Below, piece after piece: positions 54,485 to 63,845 of a stretch of 64,000 nt of DNA. This DNA is from Asaia bogorensis. Its GTDB lineage: Bacteria; Pseudomonadota; Alphaproteobacteria; Acetobacterales; Acetobacteraceae. The notes beneath the pieces are model-generated. The model was not told the DNA's origin and ran no database searches. It was given only the letters and a program-made list of their open reading frames with translations. The stretch lies in assembly GCF_900465345.1 (NCBI RefSeq), contig NZ_UEGO01000001.1:181778-245777 (forward strand). Direction: 5' to 3'. How positions within the stretch are numbered: the first letter of the stretch is position 1; each line of letters begins with the position of its first letter. A program made the translations under genes and the position numbers.

Positions 54485-56293
54485 CTAAATCGTGGCAGCG
54501 TCCAAAATAAAAAAGCTCAGCATATCCTGACCGTTCCACTGCTCGCAGCGCAGTTGCCCCGCCACGTGAAGCACCGGCATAGCCCGGTCTTCCAGCAGGG
54601 CAGCGAACGCCTTGTCTGCGGCGCGAAAGACCAGACCACGCAGCCTGCCGCCATCCTCGCCCTGCAGGATGACACGCAGCGTGTTGCCATCGCGCCCGAT
54701 ACGTTCGGTCTTGACGGCACGAACGCGGCTGATGGCAATGACCGGCTCTTCATGGCCAGCCCCGAAGGGGCCGAGGCGTGCCAGCTGTGCAGCAATTTCT
54801 GTCGTTGCCCCGCGAAGGGTCAGTACGCCGTCTATGCACAGTGAGTCGTGGCGCGGGCGGAGTCTGGCCTGGGCAAGCGCCTCGTCGAGGAACTGGTGAA
54901 ATTCAGCTGCTCTTGCTGCGTCCAGAGAGAACCCGGCCGCCATGGCGTGACCGCCACCGGTAAGCAGCAACCCCGACTGGCAGGCGTTGATCACAGCCGC
55001 CCCAAGGTCGATGCCCGGCACAGAGCGGGCCGAGCCCTTGATCCTGCCATCCTGAAGAGCGCCAACCAGCACAGGCCTGTTGCAACGCTCACGGACACGA
55101 CTGGCGACGATACCTACAACACCCGGATGCCAGTCCTCGCCATGCAGGAACAGGGCTGCGTGACCCCCCTCCAGCTGCGCTTCGGCCTGGGCATAGGCCT
55201 CGTTGAGGATATCTGCCTCGACAGTCTGGCGCTGCCGGTTGATTTCATCGAGTTTTTCGGCCAGCGCCCGGGCCTCGAACGCATCGTCGCTCAGGAGCAG
55301 CTTTACCCCGAGTTCGGCTTGCGCAATACGGCCGCCCGCATTGATTCGTGGCCCGATGGCAAAGCCACAGGCCATGGCGCTGGCTGTCTCTTTCACCCCT
55401 GCCACGGAGGCCAGGGTGGATAGGCCCAGCCGCTCGCCACGGCCCATTACGCGCAGGCCTTGGGCGACGAAAGCGCGGTTGAGGTCGCGCAGGGGCATCA
55501 CATCGCAGATTGTGGCCAGTGCCACCAGATCGAGCTTGCGCAGCAGGGCAGGCTCCTCATGCGCGTCAAACCAGCCCGACGCGCGCAACGTCCGGCAGGT
55601 AGCAATCAGCGTAAGGAAGGCGACGCTCGTGGCGCAAAGATGCCCCAGCCCCGACTCGCAATCGAGGCGGTTGGGGTTGACCACCAGACAGTCAGGCAGA
55701 ATTGCCCCGTCTGGCTTGTGATGGTCCAGCACGATAATATCACCACCCGCTTTGAGGCTGGTGAGCAGATCAACGGTGGCCGTCCCGCAATCGACACAGA
55801 TAAGCAGGCTCGCCCCTTTGGTGCGCAGGCCTTCAAGGGCTGGCCCGTTGGGGCCATAACCCTCTTTCTGCCGGTCGGGAATATGGAAAAAGACCGGACA
55901 CCCCAGCTCGCGAAGCGTTTCGGTCAGGAGGGTGGTGCCGCAGGCGCCGTCCACATCGTAATCCCCGAAGACGCCAATGGTCTCACCCGCCTTGACGGCG
56001 TTGGCCAGTCGCAGGGCAGCGTCATTCATGCCTGTCAGGCAGGACGGGTCTGGCAGCCAGTCGCGCAGTTTCGGGTCGAGGAAAGCAGGAATACGGGCGG
56101 CATCGACCCCGCGGCTATGCAGGATGCGGGCCAGTAATTCGGGAATGGCAGCGCGTTGCGCGATGGCCAGGGCGATGCGACCATCACCGCTGGCCAGCCT
56201 GTCATCGCGCCAGACCCAGGAACGCTGACTGCCACTTTCATGGACAGAAAGAACCGGTTCTGGCGAAGCGATGATCGTGGGAGCGTCAGACAT
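54485..56293 (-). CDS. recJ: Single-stranded-DNA-specific exonuclease RecJ
   Basis: RecJ degrades single-stranded DNA 5' to 3' in recombination and mismatch repair. The 602-residue DHH-family protein has GVFGDYDVDGACGT near residue 107, CVDCGTA near 168, LDHHKPD near 188 and the DHHA1 motif LLTGGGHAMAAGFS near 445, followed by the OB-like domain. It is last in the leftward run aminotransferase-hom-glpX-recJ, 21 bp after glpX. Start: ATG giving MSDAPTIIASP. Confidence 0.95.
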   Translation of the reverse strand: MSDAPTIIASPEPVLSVHESGSQRSWVWRDDRLASGDGRIALAIAQRAAIPELLARILHSRGVDAARIPAFLDPKLRDWLPDPSCLTGMNDAALRLANAVKAGETIGVFGDYDVDGACGTTLLTETLRELGCPVFFHIPDRQKEGYGPNGPALEGLRTKGASLLICVDCGTATVDLLTSLKAGGDIIVLDHHKPDGAILPDCLVVNPNRLDCESGLGHLCATSVAFLTLIATCRTLRASGWFDAHEEPALLRKLDLVALATICDVMPLRDLNRAFVAQGLRVMGRGERLGLSTLASVAGVKETASAMACGFAIGPRINAGGRIAQAELGVKLLLSDDAFEARALAEKLDEINRQRQTVEADILNEAYAQAEAQLEGGHAALFLHGEDWHPGVVGIVASRVRERCNRPVLVGALQDGRIKGSARSVPGIDLGAAVINACQSGLLLTGGGHAMAAGFSLDAARAAEFHQFLDEALAQARLRPRHDSLCIDGVLTLRGATTEIAAQLARLGPFGAGHEEPVIAISRVRAVKTERIGRDGNTLRVILQGEDGGRLRGLVFRAADKAFAALLEDRAMPVLHVAGQLRCEQWNGQDMLSFFILDAATI

Positions 56294-56314
56294 ACGCTCC
56301 TTTATAGGGTGGTA

Positions 56315-57307
56315 TCAGTGACCTGCCCACGTCTTGGTGGTGAAATTGTGCCGCCCTTCAATGAAGCGCACCGTGGCAGATTTGGAGCGCATGACGATGG
56401 AGTGGGTGCGGGCAACGGTCGGGCCGTAGAAGCGCACGCCGCGCAGCAATGTTCCGGTCGTGACACCGGTGGCCGAGAACAGTACGTCGCCACGGGCCAT
56501 ATCATGCAGGCCGAGCTTGCGCGTCGGGTCATTGCCCGGATCCATCGAGCGGGCGCGCTCGATCTGGCTCTCATCCTCGAACATCAGGCGGCCCTGCATC
56601 TGGCCACCCACGCAGCGCACGGCTGCAGCAGCCAGAACACCTTCCGGCGCGCCACCCGAACCCGCATAGATGTCCACACGGCTTTCATCCATACAGGCCG
56701 CGATGGCGGCAGCAACGTCGCCATCGGTCAGCAGCATGACGCGTGCACCGGCTTCACGGGCGCGGGCAATCAGTTCCTCATGACGTTCGCGGTCGAGGGC
56801 ACACATGGTGAGCGAGGAGATATCCTTGCCCTTGGCCTTGGCAAGGTCACGCAGCGTGGTTTCGATTGGGGCGTCGATATCGATCAGATCGTCCGGCAGG
56901 TTCGGGCCCACCACCAGCTTCTGCATGTAGATGTCAGGCGCATGGAGGAAGTTACCGCTCTCGGCCAGTGCCACCATCGTCATGGCGTTCGGCATGTCCT
57001 TGGCGCAGAGATTGGTGCCTTCAAGCGGGTCGACGGCGATGTCCATCTTGGGACCGCCGGCGCCCACCTTTTCGCCGATATAGAGCATCGGGGCTTCGTC
57101 CATCTCGCCCTCGCCGATCACGACCGTACCCTCGATCGCGACGGTGTCGAAAGCGGCCCGCATGGCTTGGACGGCTGCACCGTCAGCCTCGTTCTTTTCC
57201 CCACGGCCAGTCCAGGCCGATGACGAGATGGCCGCAGCTTCTGTCACGCGCACGAGTTCGAGCGCGAGGTTGCGATCCGTCACTTTATACTTAGGAGAGA
57301 AAGGCAT
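56315..57307 (-). CDS. glpX: Class II fructose-1,6-bisphosphatase GlpX
   Basis: This enzyme hydrolyses fructose 1,6-bisphosphate (and often sedoheptulose 1,7-bisphosphate) in gluconeogenesis. The 330-residue protein has VIGEGEMDEAPMLYIGEKVG (one phrase near residue 62), DIAVDPLEGTNLCAKD near 88 and LTDGDVAAAI and YAGSGGAPEGVLAAAA near 190-215, all metal and sugar-phosphate sites of the class. It sits between hom and recJ, a gene order I associate with alphaproteobacteria. Confidence 0.95.
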   Translation of the reverse strand: MPFSPKYKVTDRNLALELVRVTEAAAISSSAWTGRGEKNEADGAAVQAMRAAFDTVAIEGTVVIGEGEMDEAPMLYIGEKVGAGGPKMDIAVDPLEGTNLCAKDMPNAMTMVALAESGNFLHAPDIYMQKLVVGPNLPDDLIDIDAPIETTLRDLAKAKGKDISSLTMCALDRERHEELIARAREAGARVMLLTDGDVAAAIAACMDESRVDIYAGSGGAPEGVLAAAAVRCVGGQMQGRLMFEDESQIERARSMDPGNDPTRKLGLHDMARGDVLFSATGVTTGTLLRGVRFYGPTVARTHSIVMRSKSATVRFIEGRHNFTTKTWAGH

Positions 57308-57391
57308 CCGGTATATCCTATCTGTACTCTATCCAGCTGAGCCGGAATTGCGACACGCCCTGTTATGCCGGGATGTGCCGCCTTTGCCACA

Positions 57392-58705
57392 TCACACAGT
57401 CTCGATTTTCATGAGCAGCGGTGTGCCGACGACAGTTTCCAGGGGCTCGAGGGCCGTCAGGACGGAAAGCATGGCCGCCTCGCTGGTTTCATGTGTGACA
57501 AGCGCCAGGGGAACAACCGTCTGTGAAGAAGCCGCTTTTCCGGCCTCCTCCGCCGCATGTTGCGAGAGGGCGCGCAGGGATACGCCGTAGTCGCGCAGGG
57601 CCGCCGTGATATCGGCCACCACGCCGGGGCGATCCTGCACAAAGAGGCGCAGATAATACTGCCCGGCCAGGTTTTCGCGCGGGGCGCAGGCGATTTCGGG
57701 CCGTGGGTCCATCCCCCATACGGGCAGGGCTGTTCCCCGGGCGAGATCGATCACATCCGCCATTACGGCGCTGGCGGTCGGTCCTGCGCCTGCACCACGG
57801 CCTTCGATCAGCATCGGACCGCTGAAGGCACCTTCGGTCAGGACGGCATTGAAAACGCCGTCCACATTCGCGATCGGAGCGGATTGCGGCACCATGCACG
57901 GGCGCATGGAGGCCTCGATGGTGCCCTGTTCATCACGGCGCGCACTGCCCAGCAGCTTGATGCGGTATCCCATCTCACGGGCAAAGGCCTGATCGCACGC
58001 GGCGATGTTGCGGATTCCCTCGACATGCAGGCTGTCGAACTGCACCGGCTGACCAAAGGCAAGGCCGGCAAGTATGGCGAGCTTGTGGGCGGCGTCCCAG
58101 CCATCGACATCAGTGGAAGGGTCGGATTCGGCATATCCAAGAGCCTGCGCCTCGGCGAGAATATCGCCGAAATCACGACCCGACTCGCGCATTGCGGTCA
58201 GGATGTAGTTGCAGGTGCCGTTCAGGATGCCGCCAACGCGCACCAGATTATCGGCCGCCAGACCCTCACGCACGAGCTTGATAGCCGGGATGCCGCCTGC
58301 CACCGAGGCCTCGAACAGCAGGGAGGTGTTGTTCTCGCGTGCCAGCGTAGCCAGAGCCGCACCATGAATGGCAAGCAGGGCCTTGTTGGCGGTTACGACC
58401 GGCTTGCCAGCCTTCAGGGCGGTTTCGACCAGCGTACGGGCTGAGCCCTCTGCGCCGCCAATCAGTTCCAGCACCACATCGACCTTCGGGTCGCTGGCCA
58501 GCGCGATGGGGTCATGATGCCAGGTCAGACCGGCAAGATCGACGCCACGGTCGCGGGTGCGATCGCGGGCCGAGACAGCGACCACCTCGATGGTCCGACC
58601 GGCACGGGCAGTAATGGCCTGGGCGTTCTCACGCAGAAGGCGCACCACGCCAGCCCCGACCGTGCCAAGACCAGCAATACCAAGATGAAGTGTTTGACCG
58701 TTCAC
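57392..58705 (-). CDS. hom: Homoserine dehydrogenase
   Basis: Hom reduces aspartate semialdehyde to homoserine, the branch to threonine and methionine. The 437-residue protein has the NAD(P) loop GIAGLGTVGAGVV at residues 8-20, catalytic domain motifs FEASVAGGIP near 127 and GTCNYIL near 157, YAESDPSTDVDGWDAAHKL in one phrase near 190 and a C-terminal ACT domain (LRLFVQDRPGVVADI near 345) for feedback by an amino acid. It overlaps the upstream aminotransferase gene by 4 bp. Confidence 0.95.
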   Translation of the reverse strand: MNGQTLHLGIAGLGTVGAGVVRLLRENAQAITARAGRTIEVVAVSARDRTRDRGVDLAGLTWHHDPIALASDPKVDVVLELIGGAEGSARTLVETALKAGKPVVTANKALLAIHGAALATLARENNTSLLFEASVAGGIPAIKLVREGLAADNLVRVGGILNGTCNYILTAMRESGRDFGDILAEAQALGYAESDPSTDVDGWDAAHKLAILAGLAFGQPVQFDSLHVEGIRNIAACDQAFAREMGYRIKLLGSARRDEQGTIEASMRPCMVPQSAPIANVDGVFNAVLTEGAFSGPMLIEGRGAGAGPTASAVMADVIDLARGTALPVWGMDPRPEIACAPRENLAGQYYLRLFVQDRPGVVADITAALRDYGVSLRALSQHAAEEAGKAASSQTVVPLALVTHETSEAAMLSVLTALEPLETVVGTPLLMKIETV

Positions 58706-59907
58706 GAAACTGCCTCTGCCTGTTTGACGCCGTGTTTGTTGAGGAAGGTCTTGATGGCACGCGTAGCCTGACGCAGGCGCTGCGTGTTCTCGACAAGACC
58801 GATACGAACGAAGCCCTCGCCATATTCACCAAAGCCCAGACCCGGGGCCACGGCCACACCGGCCTCTTTCAGCAATAGCTTGCTGAAATCGACGCTGCCC
58901 ATTTCGGCGAAGCGCTCCGGGATAGGCGCCCAGGCGAACATCGAGCCCTGGGGAGAGGGGACGTCCCAACCCGCAGCATGCAGCCCGCGGATCAGCACGT
59001 CGCGACGTTCGCGGTACATGTCCCGAATTTCGGCCACGCAATCCTGCGGGCCGCTCAGGGCCGCGACGGCCGCCACCTGAATGGGGGTGAAGGCGCCGTA
59101 ATCGAGATAGGATTTGATGCGTGTGAGGGCCTGGATCAGATGCGGGTTGCCAGCGGCAAAACCCATGCGCCATCCGGCCATGGAATAGGTCTTGGAGAGT
59201 GAGGTGAACTCGACCGCGATGTCCTTGGCGCCCGGCACCTGCAGGATCGACGGCGGCGGCTCATCGCCGAAATAGATTTCGCAATAGGCCAGATCGGACA
59301 GGATCCAGATCTGCTCGCGACGGGCGAAAGCGACCAGTTCCTTGTAGAAATCGAGCGATGCCGTGAAGGCCGTCGGGTTGGACGGAAAGTTCACGATGAG
59401 CGCGGTTGGCTTGGGGACGGAATGGCGCACAGCCCGCTCAAGCGCGCGCAGCATGTCCTCATCCGGCGTGGCGGGGATGGAGCGTACCGAGGCGCCCGCA
59501 ATGATGAAGCCAAACTGATGAATGGGGTAGGACGGATTCGGCACCAGAATCGTGTCGCCGGGGCTGGTAATGGCCGAGGACAGATTGGCCAGACCTTCCT
59601 TCGAGCCCAGGGTCGCGATGACTTCGGTCTCGGGGTTCAGATCCACTCCGAAGCGGCGTTCATAATACCCCGCCAGGGCGCGACGCAGACCGGGAATACC
59701 ACGGCTGACCGAGTAGCGATGGCTGCGCGGGTCGGCCACGGTCTCGACAAGCTTCTTGACGATATGGGGCGGTGTGGGGCTGTCGGGGTTGCCCATGCCC
59801 AGATCGATGATGTCTTCACCATGCGCTCGGGCCGCGGCCTTGGCCTTGTTTACCTCGGCAAAGACATAGGGCGGCAGGCGACGGATACGGTGAAACTCTT
59901 CGGTCAT
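58702..59907 (-). CDS. Class I/II aminotransferase, AlaC-like
   Basis: This 401-residue PLP enzyme resembles AlaC and LL-diaminopimelate aminotransferases. Motifs are LGMGNPDSPTPPHIV near residue 36, GSKEGLANL near 101, NFPSNPTAFTA near 172, LSDLAYCEIYF near 202 and the PLP lysine in FTSLSKTYSMAGWRMGF near 235. It is translationally coupled to hom, so the amino group chemistry probably serves the aspartate family or alanine synthesis. Start: ATG giving MTEEFHRIRRLPPYVF, usual for the group. Confidence 0.9.
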   Translation of the reverse strand: MTEEFHRIRRLPPYVFAEVNKAKAAARAHGEDIIDLGMGNPDSPTPPHIVKKLVETVADPRSHRYSVSRGIPGLRRALAGYYERRFGVDLNPETEVIATLGSKEGLANLSSAITSPGDTILVPNPSYPIHQFGFIIAGASVRSIPATPDEDMLRALERAVRHSVPKPTALIVNFPSNPTAFTASLDFYKELVAFARREQIWILSDLAYCEIYFGDEPPPSILQVPGAKDIAVEFTSLSKTYSMAGWRMGFAAGNPHLIQALTRIKSYLDYGAFTPIQVAAVAALSGPQDCVAEIRDMYRERRDVLIRGLHAAGWDVPSPQGSMFAWAPIPERFAEMGSVDFSKLLLKEAGVAVAPGLGFGEYGEGFVRIGLVENTQRLRQATRAIKTFLNKHGVKQAEAVS

Positions 59908-59934
59908 TTTTTCGGCTCGGGGGCACAGGGTTGA

Positions 59935-59964
59935 AATAAAATTACCGGAGTCAGGGCGACTCCG
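59935..59964 (-). terminator. Terminator after the lipoprotein gene
   Basis: On the minus strand CGGAGTC-GCCCT-GACTCCG is followed by GTAATTTTATTT. It lies 42 bp after the lipoprotein stop codon and separates it from the aminotransferase-hom-glpX-recJ run. Confidence 0.6.
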
Positions 59965-60006
59965 ACAATCTTCACTAACCTGTTTCCAGAACCGGGTGAA
60001 CCGTCC

Positions 60007-61020
60007 TCAGTAAGGCGAGCGGTCAATTCTCGCGCCACGACCCAGCGCGCCGGCGCTCAGACGGATATCCGATGCGGGGACGCCGTGCAGAATCAGGGTC
60101 TGTGCCACCACGCGCGCGCGCAACAGGCCGAGCTTGATGCCAATAACCTGCTCTTCAGGGCGGAATGACGTGATTTCGCCAAAACCCTTCACATAGACCA
60201 CGTCATGAGGGCCACGCGTGCCCAGGAATTTGCCGATCGTGCTGTCCTGGCCATTCGCGATCTGGTCGGACGCCTGCTTGAAGCGGATCAGCGTGCCATG
60301 GGGCTCGGTCAGGTCATAAGAGGGCGGTGCAATGTCCGGCAGGGCGGCATCGCGCGGGATATCGAAGCCGGGAAAACGTGGCGCCTGGGGCGGAAGATCA
60401 CCGATCTGCGGTAGCTCGCCCGGTTTGATCGGCGGCGGCGCAAAGCGTGTGACTTCTGGCAGAGCGGCCTCGGGCGGCGCTGTTTCAGCGGGCGCGGCCT
60501 TCTTCGCTGCCGGTTTGGCAGCCGGAGGCTTGGGAGCTGGTGAAGCAACCGGTGCGGGTGCCGGTGCAGCCGCCGGTGTTGTTGCGGAGGCCGGTGCTGG
60601 TGTTGCCGGCGGTGTCTGACCGGGCGCCACGACGCTCATTGATGAGCCACTGTCATCGCCAGCGGGGCGCGGTTTGGGCTGCGGCGGTGGTGGGGGCGCC
60701 GGGATGATGAGTGGGCCGTCAGCCACGGCAAGATGCTGGCTGAGATTGCGCTGGAGCGTCAGTTTGTCCGTCAGGGCCTGTCGGGCCGGGGCACTGGGCA
60801 GGTCGACTTGGGCGGTCGGGGTCAGTCCGACATGGGGGTAGTTGCCGTGAGCCCCCGGTGCAGGGGGACGCTGCTTGGCAATCTCACCACCCTGATATTG
60901 ATGATACCAGTTACCGACCGTATCGACGGCGTCTCTGTGACCGCAGGCGGCCAGGGGCATTGCGAGCGACGCCATGCCTGTCACGACAAGGCCTTTTTGC
61001 AGCCAGCCTGTTTTCTGCAT
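60007..61020 (-). CDS. Pro/Ala-rich lipoprotein with OmpA-like C-terminus
   Basis: This 337-residue envelope protein starts with a signal peptide ending in the lipobox LAAC (cysteine near residue 26). A long Pro/Ala/Lys linker (about residues 108-200) suits spanning the periplasm or peptidoglycan. The last 100 residues (GTLIRFKQAS, FLGTRGPHDVVYVKGFGE, ARVVAQTLILHGVPASDI) recall the OmpA-family peptidoglycan-binding fold, although the usual NxxLSxxRA signature is degenerate. It is transcribed divergently from clpP, with its own terminator. A cell-envelope anchoring role is inferred. Confidence 0.72.
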   Translation of the reverse strand: MQKTGWLQKGLVVTGMASLAMPLAACGHRDAVDTVGNWYHQYQGGEIAKQRPPAPGAHGNYPHVGLTPTAQVDLPSAPARQALTDKLTLQRNLSQHLAVADGPLIIPAPPPPPQPKPRPAGDDSGSSMSVVAPGQTPPATPAPASATTPAAAPAPAPVASPAPKPPAAKPAAKKAAPAETAPPEAALPEVTRFAPPPIKPGELPQIGDLPPQAPRFPGFDIPRDAALPDIAPPSYDLTEPHGTLIRFKQASDQIANGQDSTIGKFLGTRGPHDVVYVKGFGEITSFRPEEQVIGIKLGLLRARVVAQTLILHGVPASDIRLSAGALGRGARIDRSPY

Positions 61021-61204
61021 CTCTTCCGATCGACCTTATGAATTTCTTGTCCGGTTTCACCGCGCTCGCGCCACCCTAACCGTTCCTGCCCCTCGTGGCG
61101 AGATGCCTGATCCCCAGCAAAAATTGGCGGGGCTCTTGTGAGGGCCGCCCATCAAGCGCAACATAGAAGGGATGAACAGGCTGTATGGACATAGGAACAC
61201 CATA

Positions 61205-61873
61205 ATGCGTGGCACGACGCCTCAGGACATCTTCCGTATCGCACCACGTCTCGATGATGAAGATCCCGATACACAGAACCCCGACTCTCCGGAGACCAAG
61301 GAGCCCGCAGAAAAGGCTCCCGGTACCGAAATCGAGGGCAAGCTGTTCGAGCAGCGCAAGGTGCTGATCTTTGGCGGCATCAACGACAAGGTGGCCCGTG
61401 ATGTCACAGGTCGTCTGCTCGCTCTGGCCGGGGCTTCGGACAAGCCGATCGATATCTACGTCAATTCACCGGGTGGCCATGTCGAGAGTGGTGACACCAT
61501 TCATGACATGATCCGCTTTGTGGATTCCATCGCTCCCGTGAATATGATCGGTACGGGCTGGGTGGCATCGGCTGGCGCGCTGATCTTCGCCGCAGGTCGC
61601 CCCGAGCGTCGTCTGTGTCTGCCCAACACGCGCTTCCTGCTGCATCAGCCGATGGGCGGCGTTCGTGGCCCGGCAACCGATATCGATATCGAGGCCCGCG
61701 AAATCATCAAGATGCGCGAGCGCCTGAACCGACTGTTTGCTCGTGAAACCGGTCAGTCCTACGAGAAGATCGCCAAGGACACGGACCGCAATCACTGGAT
61801 GTCGGCAGAAGAGGCCATTGCCTATGGTCTCGTCTCGCGCGTCATCAGTAAGATGAGCGATATCAAGGAATAA
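61205..61873 (+). CDS. ClpP-like protease subunit with altered triad
   Basis: This 222-residue ClpP homologue has an acidic N-terminal extension (residues 17-40) absent from E. coli ClpP. The serine S122 in WVASAG and histidine H147 in FLLHQPMGG are present. An ungapped comparison of DTDRNHWMSAEEA with E. coli DTERDRFLSAPEA puts N196 where the catalytic Asp171 should be. Such Asp-to-Asn triads are known in Listeria ClpP1. It probably forms a mixed ring with a second ClpP encoded elsewhere. The ATG at 61205 was preferred over an upstream start. The next gene follows after 18 bp. Confidence 0.85.
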   Translation: MRGTTPQDIFRIAPRLDDEDPDTQNPDSPETKEPAEKAPGTEIEGKLFEQRKVLIFGGINDKVARDVTGRLLALAGASDKPIDIYVNSPGGHVESGDTIHDMIRFVDSIAPVNMIGTGWVASAGALIFAAGRPERRLCLPNTRFLLHQPMGGVRGPATDIDIEAREIIKMRERLNRLFARETGQSYEKIAKDTDRNHWMSAEEAIAYGLVSRVISKMSDIKE

Positions 61874-61891
61874 GAAGAGGAAGTCTCTCTC

Positions 61892-62899
61892 ATGTCACGT
61901 CTTGAACAACTCTACAGCCATCTTCCCGATGCGCCGTCAGACAAGACCCTGGCCAAGGCCGATTTCGAAGCCCGTCACTGGAGCAGCGCCATTCCCGGCC
62001 CGCTCAAGCCGGGCACCGAGGAACACAAGCGCGCTGTGGCCGACATGTTCAGGGAGACGTTCAACCCTTACAAGCCTTCGGTCATCGAGTGGCCCAAGCT
62101 CGACCCGCAGACCCTGCATCGCATCACCTCGCTGCCGATCTGGGATATTGCGGTGCAGACCGAAGGCAAGGCTCGCCTGCGCATGGCGGCCTATGCCGAC
62201 ATGATCGACGATCCCGACATGAAGGACGCTCTGCGTCGCAATGCCTGGGAGGAGAACCGCCACAAGGAGGTGCTCTCCAAGCTTGTTGAAGCCTACAACA
62301 TCCCGATGGCTCCCGAGCCGCCCTATATCGAGCCGAAAGATACCGAGTGGGCGTATCTGGTGACCGGTTTCTCAGAATGTGTGGATAGCTTCTTTGCCTT
62401 CGGTCTGTTTGCCCTTGCCGAGCGTGCCGGTCTGTTCCCCATGGAACTGATCGAGACGTTCGAGCCTGTGATGCAGGAAGAGTGTCGCCATATCCTGCTT
62501 TTCGCCAACTGGCTGGCCTGGCATCGCGCCACCATGCCGTGGTGGAAGCGCCCTGTTTTTGAAGCACGTGTTCTGGGTGTCTGGGCGTTCCTCGCCTATG
62601 AGCGCATGGATTTGGCCCGTTCGATCGATGCCGAGGGCAACGAGCACACGCAGGACAATAATTTCACCGTGACCGGCGCCAAGGACATGACGGACATGGA
62701 CATCAAGGTGCCAGAGCTGATGCAGCTTTGCCTTGATGAAAATGACCGCCGCTTCTCTGGTTACGACCACCGTCTGCTGCGCCCCACCACCACACCCACG
62801 CTCGTCAAGACCGGGCTGGCTGCCTATCGTCTGTGGGGAAAAGCATCGGGGGCTGTGCGCGCCCGCCTGGGGCATAAGGAGCAGCACGCGCCTGCATGA
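61892..62899 (+). CDS. Ferritin-like diiron protein A (unknown substrate)
   Basis: This 335-residue protein has a four-helix-type diiron pattern: E91 in QTEGKAR, E121-x-x-H124 in WEENRHKE, E162 in FSECVD and E197-x-x-H200 in EECRHILLF. A hydrophobic stretch near residues 160-215 and the tryptophan-rich LAWHRATMPWWKRP suggest membrane contact. A desaturase or hydroxylase role on a lipid-like substrate is possible. It overlaps a paralogue by 4 bp (ATGA) and follows clpP by 18 bp. I know no assigned function. Confidence 0.75.
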   Translation: MSRLEQLYSHLPDAPSDKTLAKADFEARHWSSAIPGPLKPGTEEHKRAVADMFRETFNPYKPSVIEWPKLDPQTLHRITSLPIWDIAVQTEGKARLRMAAYADMIDDPDMKDALRRNAWEENRHKEVLSKLVEAYNIPMAPEPPYIEPKDTEWAYLVTGFSECVDSFFAFGLFALAERAGLFPMELIETFEPVMQEECRHILLFANWLAWHRATMPWWKRPVFEARVLGVWAFLAYERMDLARSIDAEGNEHTQDNNFTVTGAKDMTDMDIKVPELMQLCLDENDRRFSGYDHRLLRPTTTPTLVKTGLAAYRLWGKASGAVRARLGHKEQHAPA

Positions 62900-63747
62900 G
62901 TGTGATTGAGCCGGGGTCAGAAGCCCATAAGCATTATTTCTGTCAGCAATTCATCGACACCCATCAGGTCTTCGACCCGGAAACCCTGCCATGGCCCGAG
63001 TTGACAGAGGAGGAACTGACCCGGCTCCGCGCTGTACCGTTCTGGCAGGAGGTGTATCACACCGAGCGCCGGGCCGGCGCTATCGTCGATGCCTTTACGC
63101 CCCAGATCATTGATCCCGAGGTCAAGGAGGCAGTACGGCTCCAGGGCTATGAAGAGGCGCGTCATGCCGATCTGATTCGTGTCATGATTGAGCGTTACGG
63201 TCTTGATGCCCAGAAGCAGCCGCTCGAGAAATTCCCGGCCGATCTGGAAAAAGCCTTCATCGATTTCGGTTTTGGTGAGTGTCTGGACGCCTTTCTCGGC
63301 TTTGGCGCCTTCAAGAGCGCACGCCAGTCGCAGTTCCTGCCCGAGAAGATGTTCGAGATCTTCGACATCCTGATGTTCGAGGAAACACGGCACATCGTTT
63401 TCTTCATCAACTATATGGCTTGGCGAGAAAAGCGTCGCGGCCTTGGCCGCGCAAGGCGTTCCGCCAAATCGCTGCGTTTCTATATCCGCGCGCTCAGCCG
63501 CCTGCTTGGGATGGTGAAACGTGGGCAGGAGCCCAATGACGGGCGCGATTTTGCCGTCACCCAGACCAATCTGTTTCTCGATGGATTCTCGTTCCGGGGC
63601 TTTGTCGAGGATTGCTATCGTGAAAACGCCCGCCGCATGACGGCGTTCGATCCTGGTCTCATGCAGCCTCGCCTGCTGCCCGGTATTGCCGATCTGGCGC
63701 TGCGCGGGTTGCGCCTGTGGGATAAAGGGCGTGGTCTTTCGCGCTAA
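62896..63747 (+). CDS. Ferritin-like diiron protein B (paralogue of A)
   Basis: This 283-residue protein repeats the pattern of its neighbour: E57 in YHTERRAG, E87-x-x-H90 in YEEARHADL, E128 in GFGECLDAF and E163-x-x-H166 in FEETRHIVFF. The pair arose by duplication and, given the 4-bp overlap, probably forms a heteromer or works in sequence. Length differs mainly at the ends. There is no ferredoxin or reductase partner next door. An IS110 element begins shortly after its stop codon, so downstream operon genes may have been displaced. Confidence 0.75.
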   Translation: MSVIEPGSEAHKHYFCQQFIDTHQVFDPETLPWPELTEEELTRLRAVPFWQEVYHTERRAGAIVDAFTPQIIDPEVKEAVRLQGYEEARHADLIRVMIERYGLDAQKQPLEKFPADLEKAFIDFGFGECLDAFLGFGAFKSARQSQFLPEKMFEIFDILMFEETRHIVFFINYMAWREKRRGLGRARRSAKSLRFYIRALSRLLGMVKRGQEPNDGRDFAVTQTNLFLDGFSFRGFVEDCYRENARRMTAFDPGLMQPRLLPGIADLALRGLRLWDKGRGLSR

Positions 63748-63845
63748 CAGGCTTAGTCCGTATGACCTTTAGAGAGACATCCAGCCCATTCCTGCGTTGG
63801 GCATAGCATCAGAAGAACACGATCAATCCATTAGCGGAGAAGATC
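63748..63845 (+). mobile_element. Putative IS110 left end with possible bridge RNA
   Basis: These 98 bp lie between the diiron gene stop and the transposase ATG. In IS110 elements such as IS621 the non-coding left end encodes a bridge RNA that guides insertion. The exact element boundary cannot be set without the right end or an empty site. Short self-complementary pieces such as CCCA/TGGG occur (63782-63802). Confidence 0.4.
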
